A program made the translations under genes and the position numbers. A stretch of 9,586 nt of DNA. It comes from an uncultured Cellvibrio sp. GTDB lineage: Bacteria; Pseudomonadota; Gammaproteobacteria; Pseudomonadales; Cellvibrionaceae. Position 1 is the first letter of the stretch. Each line of letters starts with the position of its first letter. Positions 1 through 6,639 of the stretch are shown piece by piece. The stretch is from the NCBI GenBank assembly GCA_946482345.1, contig CAMLRJ010000088.1:1-9586 (forward strand). Direction: 5' to 3'. Below the pieces are notes generated by a model. It saw only the letters and a list, made by a program, of their open reading frames with translations, was not told the DNA's origin and made no database searches.

Positions 1-27
1 CTCTACCTTCCTGCGTCCATGCAGTTG

Positions 28-60
28 TTACGAAGGGGAGGGTTAGGGTGGGGTTTGTTT
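28..60 (-). repeat. Half copy (copy A) of a GC-rich hairpin repeat
   Basis: These 33 bases are an exact reverse complement of the first 33 bases of the repeats at 2651 and 4722 (the part starting AAACAAACCCC and running to CTTCGTAA). The remaining two thirds of the element are missing: upstream of base 28 the sequence no longer resembles copies B and C. It is either a truncated copy or a shorter member of the family. It lies upstream of the fliL promoter, in opposite orientation to the copies inside the operon. A 6-bp inverted repeat, GTGGGG (48-53) and CCCCAC (61-66), overlaps its end, but no run of T follows it on either strand. Confidence 0.8.
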
Positions 61-125
61 CCCCACAAAACCTGCAAAATCAAAACCCACTGCTAAGCTT
101 TAGTAAGCAAAAGTGCCAGTGATGC

Positions 126-141
126 TGGCATATCTATTGCT
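126..141 (+). promoter_or_regulatory. Probable sigma-54 (RpoN) -24/-12 promoter of the fliL operon
   Basis: TGGCATA-TCTA-TTGCT matches the sigma-54 consensus TGGCACG-N4-TTGCW at both invariant dinucleotides (GG at 127-128, GC at 139-140) with the correct spacing. Transcription would start near base 152, leaving a leader of about 28 nt before fliL. Early flagellar operons of polar-flagellated gammaproteobacteria are commonly driven by RpoN with a FleQ/FlrA-type activator; that this applies here is inference. A perfect 6-bp dyad TGCCAG/CTGGCA (114-119, 125-130) overlaps the -24 element and could be an operator or chance. Confidence 0.65.
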
Positions 142-179
142 CAATCATCTAAAAGCGGAACAAGTGACGGAGTTTTGAC

Positions 180-857
180 ATGGCTGCAGCCGATCCTAAA
201 AAAGCGAAAGCAAAAGCAGTTGATAAAGATGAGGATGCAGACAATCCGGATCAGACTGCAGACGAAGGCAAAGCGAAAAAGAAAAAATTATTCATCATGA
301 TTGGCGTAGCGGTATTGCTGATGACGATTTCGATTGGTGGCACATTACTGGCGGTTAAATTACTTTCTTCCGATACCCAAAAGGATGTAGCTGAAGAATC
401 TGCTGATGATGAAGATGAGGAAGAGGAAACAGAAGACGTTGGTATTCAGTCTGCCCCCGCCATTTATTACACCATGACACCCAATTTTACGGTGAACTTC
501 AGTGTTGACGGACGACAACGTTATTTGCAGGCAGAAATTACCTTGATGTATCGAAATCCGGAAGTGGATTCATTGTTGTTGTTGCATATGCCTGCAATTC
601 GCAATCAACTGGTGATGTTATTAAGCACAAAAAGTTTTGATGAATTGCAAAATCCGGATAGCCGCGAAAAATTGAAAGTTGAATCATTACAAGCTATCCA
701 ATCCATATTGGATAAAGAAAATGCGGCATTGAAACAAAAAAATAAAACGGATGAAGACGAGGAAGAAGATGAAGACGAAGAAGATGCCGATAAAACGGAA
801 AAAGAAAATCCGTTAGTGATTGAACAAGTATTATTTACCCGTTTCGTAATGCAATAG
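180..857 (+). CDS. fliL: Flagellar basal body-associated protein FliL
   Basis: FliL is a single-pass inner-membrane protein at the basal body that associates with the stator and supports torque. The 225-residue product has a Lys-rich cytoplasmic N-terminus, one membrane segment at about 37-61, an acidic linker (74-86, mostly D/E), then the periplasmic FliL domain (YYTMTPNFTVNF near 96-107) ending in the family-typical VLFTRFVMQ. The ATG has a GGAG 7 nt upstream. It is longer than usual for FliL (about 150-180 residues), mainly because of the acidic linker and a second very acidic insert at about 188-208, between the last helix and the last strand. First gene of the fliLMNOPQR-flhB operon; its TAG lies inside the probable ribosome-binding site of fliM. 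Confidence 0.93.
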   Translation: MAAADPKKAKAKAVDKDEDADNPDQTADEGKAKKKKLFIMIGVAVLLMTISIGGTLLAVKLLSSDTQKDVAEESADDEDEEEETEDVGIQSAPAIYYTMTPNFTVNFSVDGRQRYLQAEITLMYRNPEVDSLLLLHMPAIRNQLVMLLSTKSFDELQNPDSREKLKVESLQAIQSILDKENAALKQKNKTDEDEEEDEDEEDADKTEKENPLVIEQVLFTRFVMQ

Positions 858-867
858 GATTAATCAA

Positions 868-1878
868 GTGCAAGACTTACTTTCACAAGACGAAATCGAT
901 GCGCTGTTACACGGTGTTGACGACGGCAATATTGATACCGAATCAGATCTTGATCCTGGTCAGGTTAAATCTTATGACCTGACCAGTCAGGATCGTATCG
1001 TTCGTGGTCGTATGCCGACTCTGGAAATGATTAACGAACGTTTCGCACGTTACACTCGCATCAGTATGTTTAATTTGTTGCGCCGCACGGCAGATGTTTC
1101 TGTGGGTGGTGTGCAAATTCAAAAGTTTGGCGAATATGTTCACACACTTTATGTTCCCACCAGTTTAAACATGGTGAAGTTTCGCCCATTGCGCGGCACG
1201 GCGTTAATTATTCTGGACGCACGTTTGGTTTTTAAATTAGTGGATAATTTTTTTGGCGGTGATGGTCGTCACGCCAAAATTGAAGGCCGCGAATTTACCC
1301 CCACGGAATTGCGGGTAGTACAAATGGTATTGAATCAAGGCTTTATTGATTTGGCCGAAGCCTGGAAAGCAGTATTCCCGATTAATTTCGAATATGTTCA
1401 TTCGGAAGTGAATCCATCACTCGCCAATATTGTAAGCCCAAGTGAAGTGGTAGTCGTCAGTACTTTTCATATTGAATTGGATGGTGGCGGTGGTGAATTA
1501 CATATCACTATGCCTTATTCCATGATTGAACCCATTCGTGAAATTCTTGACGCGGGTTTGCAAAGTGACACAGATGAACAAGACGAGCGTTGGGTAAAAG
1601 CATTACGTGAAGATGTGCTCAATGCGAAGGTCGATATGGAGTGTGATGTCGTGCGTCGGGAAATTACTTTGCGCGATATAGTGGATTTAAAAGCGGGCGA
1701 TGTTATTCCGATTGATCTGCCTGATTATCACGTGCTCACAGCAAATGGCGTACCCATGTTTAGAACACAAATGGGACAACACAATGGCAATCTGGCGTTA
1801 AAAATATTGGAATTTATTGATCGTTCCAGTGCATACAACATAACAGGAACAAGAGGTGAATCAAATGGCAAAAGATGA
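868..1878 (+). CDS. fliM: Flagellar motor switch protein FliM
   Basis: FliM is the C-ring protein that binds phosphorylated CheY and links FliG to FliN, setting rotation direction. The 336-residue product starts with the CheY-P-binding peptide (DEIDALL at 8-14), has the FliG-binding middle domain with GGDG at 130-133, and ends in a SpoA-type domain like that of FliN. The start is GTG: it is the only in-frame start that retains the conserved N-terminal peptide, and AGGA (856-859) lies 8 nt upstream, overlapping the fliL stop. The 3' end overlaps fliN by 14 nt, which suggests translational coupling between the two ring proteins. Length and conserved features are normal. Confidence 0.97.
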   Translation: MQDLLSQDEIDALLHGVDDGNIDTESDLDPGQVKSYDLTSQDRIVRGRMPTLEMINERFARYTRISMFNLLRRTADVSVGGVQIQKFGEYVHTLYVPTSLNMVKFRPLRGTALIILDARLVFKLVDNFFGGDGRHAKIEGREFTPTELRVVQMVLNQGFIDLAEAWKAVFPINFEYVHSEVNPSLANIVSPSEVVVVSTFHIELDGGGGELHITMPYSMIEPIREILDAGLQSDTDEQDERWVKALREDVLNAKVDMECDVVRREITLRDIVDLKAGDVIPIDLPDYHVLTANGVPMFRTQMGQHNGNLALKILEFIDRSSAYNITGTRGESNGKR

Positions 1879-2263
1879 TCAGGATGCTATGGCTGACGAT
1901 TGGGCTGCAGCTATGGCTGAGCAGGCCACAGCAGACGATGTTATGTCGCAAGCTGTATCGTTTGAAGAATTAAAAGATGACAGTTCCAAAATGGGTTCAA
2001 TGAGTCCCGAGTTGGAAGTCATTCTGGATATTCCGGTTTCCATTTCCATGGAAGTAGGGCGCACATCCATCACCATTCGTAATTTATTGCAATTGAATCA
2101 GGGGTCAGTCATTGAATTGGATCGATTGGCCGGTGAACCTTTGGATGTGCTGGTCAACGGAACCTTAATTGCGCATGGTGAAGTGGTAGTGGTCAATGAA
2201 AAATTTGGTATTCGCATGACTGATGTCATCAGTCCGTCGGAAAGAATTAAAAAATTACGTTAA
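1865..2263 (+). CDS. fliN: Flagellar motor switch protein FliN
   Basis: FliN is the most abundant C-ring subunit and a docking site for the FliH/FliI export ATPase complex. The 132-residue product has an Asp/Ala-rich N-terminal extension (1-48), where a DDWAAAMAEQ motif resembles the FliN N-termini of related bacteria, followed by one SpoA domain (about 50-122; LDIPVSISMEVGR, EKFGIRMTDV) and the usual SPSERIKKLR tail. I chose the ATG at 1865, which has AGAGGTG (1852-1858) 6 nt upstream, over the in-frame GTG at 1856, which lies inside that ribosome-binding site. It overlaps the fliM 3' end by 14 nt in another frame. Confidence 0.95.
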   Translation: MAKDDQDAMADDWAAAMAEQATADDVMSQAVSFEELKDDSSKMGSMSPELEVILDIPVSISMEVGRTSITIRNLLQLNQGSVIELDRLAGEPLDVLVNGTLIAHGEVVVVNEKFGIRMTDVISPSERIKKLR

Positions 2264-2284
2264 TAAAAACAGGAAGCACGAATC

Positions 2285-2668
2285 ATGAGTGCAAGTGCCA
2301 GTTTAATTCAAGTAACACTCGCATTAATGCTAATGGTTGGCCTGATTTTGGGGTTGGCCTGGTTAGCACGTCGGTTCGGACAACCTTTGTTTCAGCAGAA
2401 CAAACATTTGCGTTTGGTTGCCAGTTTATCTTTAGGTGTTAAAGAAAAAATTATTTTGGTGGAAGTTGAAGGCAAGCAATTGGTGTTGGGTGTAACGCCA
2501 CAACAAATTACATCTCTGCACGTAATTGATACTCCATTAAAGGACACAGCCGAGTCTGTAGAAAATCCAGAAAAAAATCCTGTGGCGGAAAAAAATATTA
2601 CGTCAGATTTTAGTAAAAAATTAATGGAAATATTGAAAGTGCCTTCATCGAAACAAACCCCACCCTAA
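2285..2668 (+). CDS. fliO: Flagellar biosynthesis protein FliO, C-terminus supplied by a repeat
   Basis: FliO is a small bitopic membrane protein that helps FliP assemble into the export gate. The 127-residue product has one membrane segment (about 7-28), then the soluble FliO domain (LRLVASLSLGVKEKIILVEVEG..LVLGVT, 42-71) and a poorly conserved polar tail ending in DFSKKLMEILKVPSSK. AGGAAG (2271-2276) precedes the ATG. The last five codons (KQTPP) and the TAA lie inside the hairpin repeat that starts at 2651, so the native stop was probably replaced when the repeat arrived. The domain is intact, so function is probably kept. Confidence 0.92.
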   Translation: MSASASLIQVTLALMLMVGLILGLAWLARRFGQPLFQQNKHLRLVASLSLGVKEKIILVEVEGKQLVLGVTPQQITSLHVIDTPLKDTAESVENPEKNPVAEKNITSDFSKKLMEILKVPSSKQTPP

Positions 2669-2764
2669 CCCTCCCCTTCGTAAGGGGAGGGGACAGATCT
2701 CAATCTGTAAAAAGTAGGGAGTTAAGTCCCTCCCCCTTGTGAAGGGGGAGGCTAGGAGGGGGTG
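2651..2764 (+). repeat. GC-rich double-hairpin repeat, copy B (fliO/fliP junction)
   Basis: This is a ~114-bp imperfect palindrome. The left arm folds into a 10-bp stem (2669-2678 with 2682-2691, loop CGT). The right arm folds into another 10-bp stem (2729-2738 with 2742-2751, loop GTG). Between them a 6-bp ACAGAT/ATCTGT hairpin (2693-2698, 2703-2708) is possible. The outer ends (ACCCCACCCTAACCC and GGCTAGGAGGGGGT) are roughly inverted copies of each other. Its first 46 bases are identical to copy C at 4722. There is no open reading frame, and no T-run after either stem, so it is not a standard intrinsic terminator. It looks like a MITE/REP-type element. It overlaps the end of fliO and leaves 37 bp before fliP. 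Confidence 0.88.
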
Positions 2765-2801
2765 AGGCCCATTCGGGGAAATACATTCGAAGGAATTAAT
2801 A

Positions 2802-3632
2802 ATGAAATTCGCTGTAAAAAACATTTTGATAATCCTGGTGCTGTTTCTGTGTCATTCCACTCTGGCACAAACCACGCCTGCACCTTTGCAAACATCAACC
2901 AATAGTTTGCCTGCACAACAAACCGCACCTGTAGGTACCGCTTTGCCCGCGATTCCCGGCTTGCCGGCATTCACTGTTCAAACCAATGCAAAGGGGCAGC
3001 AGGAATACACAGTAACGCTGCAAATTTTAATTCTCATGACCATGCTGACATTTTTGCCAGCAATTCTCATGATGATGACATCGTTTACCAGAATTATTAT
3101 TGTGTTTTCAATTTTGCGTCAGGCTTTGGGTTTGCAGCAATCACCGTCGAATCAGATTTTAATCGGGCTTGCGTTGTTTTTAACCTTGTTCATCATGCAG
3201 CCCGTATTTCAAAAAGTGAATACCGATGCATTGCAACCTTATATTAATAATCAAATCAGTCCGCAAGAAGCACTGGCTAAAACAGCTGCACCTTTTCATC
3301 AGTTTATGTTGGCACAAACACGCGAATCGGATATTGCATTGTTTGTTGGCATTGCCAAACATCCACCGATTGCTACACCGGAAGAAACACCGTTTACCAT
3401 TTTAATCCCGGCTTTTATTATCAGCGAATTAAAAACGGCATTTCAAATTGGATTCATTATTTTTATTCCATTTTTAGTGATCGATATTGTAGTGTCCAGC
3501 GTGTTGATGGCTATGGGTATGATGATGTTGTCGCCCTTAATTATTTCACTGCCATTTAAAATAATGTTGTTTGTATTGGTAGATGGTTGGGCATTAATTG
3601 TCGGTACGCTCGCCGCCAGTTACGGCGTCTAG
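2802..3632 (+). CDS. fliP: Flagellar type III export gate protein FliP
   Basis: FliP makes most of the FliP/Q/R pore of the flagellar export gate. The 276-residue product has a cleavable signal peptide (hydrophobic 7-20, likely cut after STLA, residue 22), a Pro/Thr/Gln-rich periplasmic stretch (23-65), a membrane segment with the family signature [11 protein letters not shown] (91-101), a periplasmic domain (about 140-200), and C-terminal membrane helices around [21 protein letters not shown]. It is somewhat longer than typical FliP (about 245-255), because of the Pro-rich stretch after the signal peptide. AGGA (2791-2794) lies 7 nt before the ATG, downstream of repeat copy B, so fliP has its own ribosome-binding site rather than being coupled to fliO. 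Confidence 0.96.
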   Translation: MKFAVKNILIILVLFLCHSTLAQTTPAPLQTSTNSLPAQQTAPVGTALPAIPGLPAFTVQTNAKGQQEYTVTLQILILMTMLTFLPAILMMMTSFTRIIIVFSILRQALGLQQSPSNQILIGLALFLTLFIMQPVFQKVNTDALQPYINNQISPQEALAKTAAPFHQFMLAQTRESDIALFVGIAKHPPIATPEETPFTILIPAFIISELKTAFQIGFIIFIPFLVIDIVVSSVLMAMGMMMLSPLIISLPFKIMLFVLVDGWALIVGTLAASYGV

Positions 3633-3654
3633 CGATTTTAAACAGGAGATAATC

Positions 3655-3924
3655 ATGACGCCTGAAGTAGTAATGGATTTATTTTCAGAAGCTTTTTTCC
3701 TGACAATTTTAATGTTGCTGGTCATTATCGGGCCAGGGCTCATAGTGGGTTTGGTTGTCAGTATGTTTCAGGCCGCGACACAAATTAACGAACAAACCTT
3801 AAGTTTTTTGCCGCGTTTAATTGTCACTATTGCCACATTAATGATTGCAGGGCCCTGGCTACTCACAAAATTTATGGATTTATTTAACCGGCTTTATTCG
3901 GCTATTCCGCATTTAATTGGTTGA
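3655..3924 (+). CDS. fliQ: Flagellar export gate protein FliQ
   Basis: FliQ is the small two-helix subunit of the FliP/Q/R export gate. The 89-residue product is the standard family length. It shows the N-terminal MTPEVVMDLFSEAF, a first membrane helix (about 14-38), the conserved FQAATQINEQTLSFLPR loop, and a second helix (about 55-75). The chosen ATG has AGGAGA (3644-3649) 5 nt upstream and gives the normal FliQ start; an in-frame upstream ATG at 3598 would begin inside fliP. The gap to fliP is 22 nt and to fliR 9 nt. Confidence 0.96.
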   Translation: MTPEVVMDLFSEAFFLTILMLLVIIGPGLIVGLVVSMFQAATQINEQTLSFLPRLIVTIATLMIAGPWLLTKFMDLFNRLYSAIPHLIG

Positions 3925-3933
3925 TAAACTTTC

Positions 3934-4713
3934 ATGCAAGAATTGATCATTACCGAGCAGCAGCTGAATCAATTTATCGGCCAGTATTTATGGCCCATGT
4001 TACGTATTGGCGCTTTTTATATGGCGGCGCCGATTGTGGGCGCACGCACTGTGCCTGCACGTTTGCGAATTATTTTAACTTTATTCACCGCTATTTTGAT
4101 TGCACCTGTATTGCCGCCTGCACCGACTATCAGTTTTATGTCTGTGGAAGGCATGGTGATGATTATTAAAGAAGTTTTAATTGGTTTGGGTTTGGGGTTT
4201 TCAATACAGGTGGTGTTGCAAGCTTTTTTATTGGCGGGGCAATATATTTCCCAAAAAATGGGTTTGGGATTTGCATCGATGAATGATCCGGCCAATGGTG
4301 TGAGCGTCGCCATTATTTCGCAATTTTATTTATTGCTGACGACTTTGTTGTTTTTAAGTTCAAATGGCCATTTGATTATCATTCAATTATTGATCGACAG
4401 TTATCAACGTTTTCCATTGTTAGCCAGTGGTTTTTCCGATCAACAATTTTCGATCATAGTGCATATGGGTTCCTGGATGTTTGCGGCTGCATTGTTGATC
4501 AGCTTGCCTTTATTTACTGCCTTGATGATCGTCAATATTTCTTTTGGTGTGATGAGTCGATCCGCACCGCAAATGAATATTTTCAGTGTTGGTTTTCCTA
4601 TTACGTTATTGTTTGGATTTATTTTAATGTGGTTTAGCCTTGCCAATTTTTTGCCTTTGTATTTTGAATTGATGGATGAGGGGTTGGGATTGGTGAAGGG
4701 GTTGTTGCGGTAG
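3934..4713 (+). CDS. fliR: Flagellar export gate protein FliR
   Basis: FliR is the single-copy subunit that closes the FliP/Q/R helical assembly and contacts FlhB. The 259-residue product is very hydrophobic, with about six membrane segments. It contains the typical PIVGARTVPARLR motif (34-46), a GLGFSIQVVLQAFLLAGQYIS region and GLGFASMNDPANG, and ends in a short polar tail. No good Shine-Dalgarno precedes the ATG; it starts 9 nt after the fliQ stop, so translation probably depends on coupling to fliQ, which would fit its low stoichiometry. A second GC-rich repeat begins 8 nt after its stop codon. Confidence 0.95.
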   Translation: MQELIITEQQLNQFIGQYLWPMLRIGAFYMAAPIVGARTVPARLRIILTLFTAILIAPVLPPAPTISFMSVEGMVMIIKEVLIGLGLGFSIQVVLQAFLLAGQYISQKMGLGFASMNDPANGVSVAIISQFYLLLTTLLFLSSNGHLIIIQLLIDSYQRFPLLASGFSDQQFSIIVHMGSWMFAAALLISLPLFTALMIVNISFGVMSRSAPQMNIFSVGFPITLLFGFILMWFSLANFLPLYFELMDEGLGLVKGLLR

Positions 4714-4721
4714 ATTTTAAA

Positions 4722-4834
4722 AAACAAACCCCACCCTAACCCTCCCCTTCGTAAGGGGAGGGGACAGCGTTCACTCTGTTTAAGTAGGGAGTAAAGTCCC
4801 TCCCCCTTGTGGAGGGGGAGGCTAGGAGGGGGTG
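4722..4834 (+). repeat. GC-rich double-hairpin repeat, copy C (fliR/flhB junction)
   Basis: This repeat has the same orientation and structure as copy B. Its first 46 bases are identical to those of copy B, the middle is diverged (the ACAG/CTGT arms are kept with a different loop), and the right arm differs by one base in its stem loop. Two GC-rich stems of about 9-10 bp form, one in each arm. TTTTAA occurs immediately left of the repeat (4715-4720) and again at 4840-4845, which may be a target-site duplication if the element extends to 4839. The copy lies wholly in the 166-bp fliR-flhB gap. No T-run follows the stems. Confidence 0.88.
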
Positions 4835-4879
4835 CAAGGTTTTAAGGGAGTCAATGAAAAAATTTCCTAGAGAATAAAT

Positions 4880-6016
4880 ATGGCCGAAGAAGACGACAGT
4901 GGTCAGGAAAAAACGGAAGAGGCCAGTGCGCGGAAACTGGAAAAAGCGCGCGAAGAAGGCCAGGTTCCGCGATCACGTGAATTAACGACTACCGCGATTT
5001 TATTAGTTGCCGGTATCGGGCTTTATGTTTTTTCCGGATTTATGGGAAAAAAAATCATTGAGTTAACTCGCGAAAACTTTTCTATCAGTCGCGAAGCGAT
5101 TTTTGATCCGAATGCGATGTTGGCTCGTCTTGCTGCAGCCATGTTTGATGGTTTTCTCAGTATTATGCCCTTGATTGCTTTGTTGGTGGTTGCCGCGATT
5201 GTTGGCCCTATCGCTTTAGGCGGATGGTTATACAGTCCACAATCCATGTTGCCAAAGTTGGATCGCATGAGTCCTCTTGCGGGACTCAAAAGAATGTTTT
5301 CTGCAAAATCCCTGATGGAATTACTCAAGGCTTTGGCAAAAGTTTTAGTGATTTTAGGAGCCACTATTTTGGTTTTGCAATTTTATGCACAATCTATGTT
5401 TCGTTTGGGTGATGAAGCCGTGAATAATTCAATTATTCACTCGCTGGAAATTTCTGTACAGGCACTGATTATTTTGGCCGCAGTCACAATTGCGATTGCC
5501 GCGATTGACGTGCCGATTCAAATTTGGGAATTCACCAAAAAAATGCGTATGTCGCGTCAGGATTTAAAAGACGAATATAAAGATACTGATGGCAAACCGG
5601 AAGTGAAGGGGCGCATAAGACAATTGCAACGCGAAATTGCACAGCGCCGCATGATGGCAAAAGTACCTGAAGCTGATGTGATTATTACTAACCCGACTCA
5701 CTATGCGGTTGCATTGAAATATCAACCTGACACTATGGCGACTCCCGTTTTATTGGCAAAAGGGGGCGATCATGTTGCAATGAAAATTCGCGAGATCGCG
5801 GCGGCACATAAAATCGATATTATTGAATCCGCTGCTTTGGCACGCGCGATTTATCACACAACTGATCTGGATGCAGAAATTCCATCAGGATTATATTTGG
5901 CGGTTGCGCAAATTCTGGCGTATGTTTTTCAGTTGCGCAATTTCCGAAAAGGAAAAGGCGAAAAACCGGTTTATCCTAAAAATATTAAAATTCCAAAAGA
6001 CATGGAATTTGATTGA
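4880..6016 (+). CDS. flhB: Flagellar export switch protein FlhB
   Basis: FlhB is the export-gate protein that switches substrate specificity from rod/hook to filament subunits after self-cleavage. The 378-residue product begins with the typical charged motif (GQEKTEEASARKLEKAREEG, 9-28), followed by four membrane segments (about 37-55, 92-115, 150-170, 190-212) and the cytoplasmic domain with the autocleavage motif NPTH at 271-274 inside ADVIITNPTHYAVALKY. Length and residues are normal, so it should be functional. The ribosome-binding site is weak (AGAG at 4869-4872). A seven-codon reading frame (4854-4877) behind a strong AAGGGAG ends 2 nt before this start. It is the last gene of the operon; flhA is not next to it. 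Confidence 0.96.
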   Translation: MAEEDDSGQEKTEEASARKLEKAREEGQVPRSRELTTTAILLVAGIGLYVFSGFMGKKIIELTRENFSISREAIFDPNAMLARLAAAMFDGFLSIMPLIALLVVAAIVGPIALGGWLYSPQSMLPKLDRMSPLAGLKRMFSAKSLMELLKALAKVLVILGATILVLQFYAQSMFRLGDEAVNNSIIHSLEISVQALIILAAVTIAIAAIDVPIQIWEFTKKMRMSRQDLKDEYKDTDGKPEVKGRIRQLQREIAQRRMMAKVPEADVIITNPTHYAVALKYQPDTMATPVLLAKGGDHVAMKIREIAAAHKIDIIESAALARAIYHTTDLDAEIPSGLYLAVAQILAYVFQLRNFRKGKGEKPVYPKNIKIPKDMEFD

Positions 6017-6018
6017 TG

Positions 6019-6546
6019 TTATGGATTATGAAACATTGACTGGATAGTTTGCGGTTTGGCTTTGCCCGCAGAAAAAATCCAGCGCAAGCATCTTACCCAC
6101 CATGACCATTGTTTTATTTCCGGATTGAATTGCAAATTCAATTGCGCAGTTGCCAAGGCATCTTCGATTAATGCGTCGTGTAATGGCCGATAAATTAATG
6201 GCCATGTAATTCTTGCAAGACCTTTTGGATTTAATTCGAGCAAGTGTTGCAGTTGGCATGAATTGTTGGATGTGGTGATGACTTCGAATTTGTGCAGACC
6301 GCGAAAACCTCTTGGCCCGGTAAAACGAAAACTGATGAATTTCCCTCTTGAATAATTTTCAACAAAATAACGAATAGGGCCATGACCGCCTCTTGCACCA
6401 ATCGACAATTCGCGGTCGAATTTCATGTTGGGCCAGATGTAAGCGGGCCATAGGCAATTGTGTGGTGAGCCAAGCAAATCGATTAATGCTCCTACTCTGT
6501 TTGTCGGGCAGTTAAACAGTCTTTGATGTTTATTGATAATTTGCAT
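6019..6546 (-). CDS. SRPBCC-like small hypothetical protein
   Basis: The 175-residue product has no signal peptide or clear membrane helix. The stretch from NRVGALIDLLGSPHNCLWP through WPNMKFDRELSIGARGGHGPIRY to KFISFRFTGPRGFRGLHKFEV resembles SRPBCC (START/Bet v1-like) domain proteins: a leading helix then alternating beta strands that end in a long C-terminal helix. This is recognition by pattern, not by alignment, and no substrate can be named. The start at 6546 is preferred because GGAG lies 6 nt upstream; a longer reading from TTG at 6594 would use what looks like a -35 box. It converges on flhB with only 2 bp between stop codons and no terminator, so the two transcripts probably overlap at their 3' ends. 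Confidence 0.7.
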   Translation of the reverse strand: MQIINKHQRLFNCPTNRVGALIDLLGSPHNCLWPAYIWPNMKFDRELSIGARGGHGPIRYFVENYSRGKFISFRFTGPRGFRGLHKFEVITTSNNSCQLQHLLELNPKGLARITWPLIYRPLHDALIEDALATAQLNLQFNPEIKQWSWWVRCLRWIFSAGKAKPQTIQSMFHNP

Positions 6547-6566
6547 CTGTATCTCCATCGACTTCG

Positions 6567-6594
6567 AAGCTAATCTTATTTCCTTTCTTGTCAA
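6567..6594 (-). promoter_or_regulatory. Possible sigma-70 promoter for the SRPBCC-like gene
   Basis: On the minus strand a perfect TTGACA (6594-6589) is followed, after 16 bp, by TAGCTT (6572-6567), a 3-of-6 match to the -10 consensus. It sits just upstream of the GGAG/ATG at 6556-6544 and would give a very short leader. The -35 is convincing and the -10 weak. Confidence 0.4.
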
Positions 6595-6639
6595 AAAGCG
6601 CGCAGAATTAAGGCGAGTGTTTTATTTTGTGGATCTGTC

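Noticed and set aside
93..103. CTAA-GCT-TTAG inverted repeat upstream of fliL
   Set aside because: A 4-bp stem is too short to separate from chance.
1856..1864. GTG at 1856 as the fliN start
   Set aside because: It lies inside the ribosome-binding site of the ATG at 1865 and adds only three residues.
2669..2751. Hairpins of copy B as intrinsic terminators
   Set aside because: The stems are strong, but neither is followed by a T-run on either strand, and essential operon genes lie downstream.
2651..2764. Repeated GGGGAGG/CCCTAACCCT units as a CRISPR array or telomere-like repeat
   Set aside because: There is no regular repeat-spacer pattern, and the CCCTAACCC motif is just the end of a palindromic element found in single copies kilobases apart.
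3598..3654. Longer FliQ starting at 3598
   Set aside because: The additional 19 residues overlap the end of fliP and are unlike FliQ; the ATG at 3655 has AGGAGA and gives the standard 89 residues.
3921..4169. Plus-strand open frame overlapping the start of fliR
   Set aside because: It is a shifted frame of fliR with no family resemblance.
4017..4313. Minus-strand open frame opposite fliR, and similar ones opposite fliM, fliN, fliP and flhB
   Set aside because: They lie fully inside well-recognised genes, have no recognisable domains or ribosome-binding sites, and have composition that mirrors the real gene.
6547..6594. N-terminal extension of the SRPBCC-like protein from TTG at 6594
   Set aside because: The TTG belongs to a perfect TTGACA, the extension has no suitable ribosome-binding site, and ATG at 6546 has GGAG at ideal spacing.
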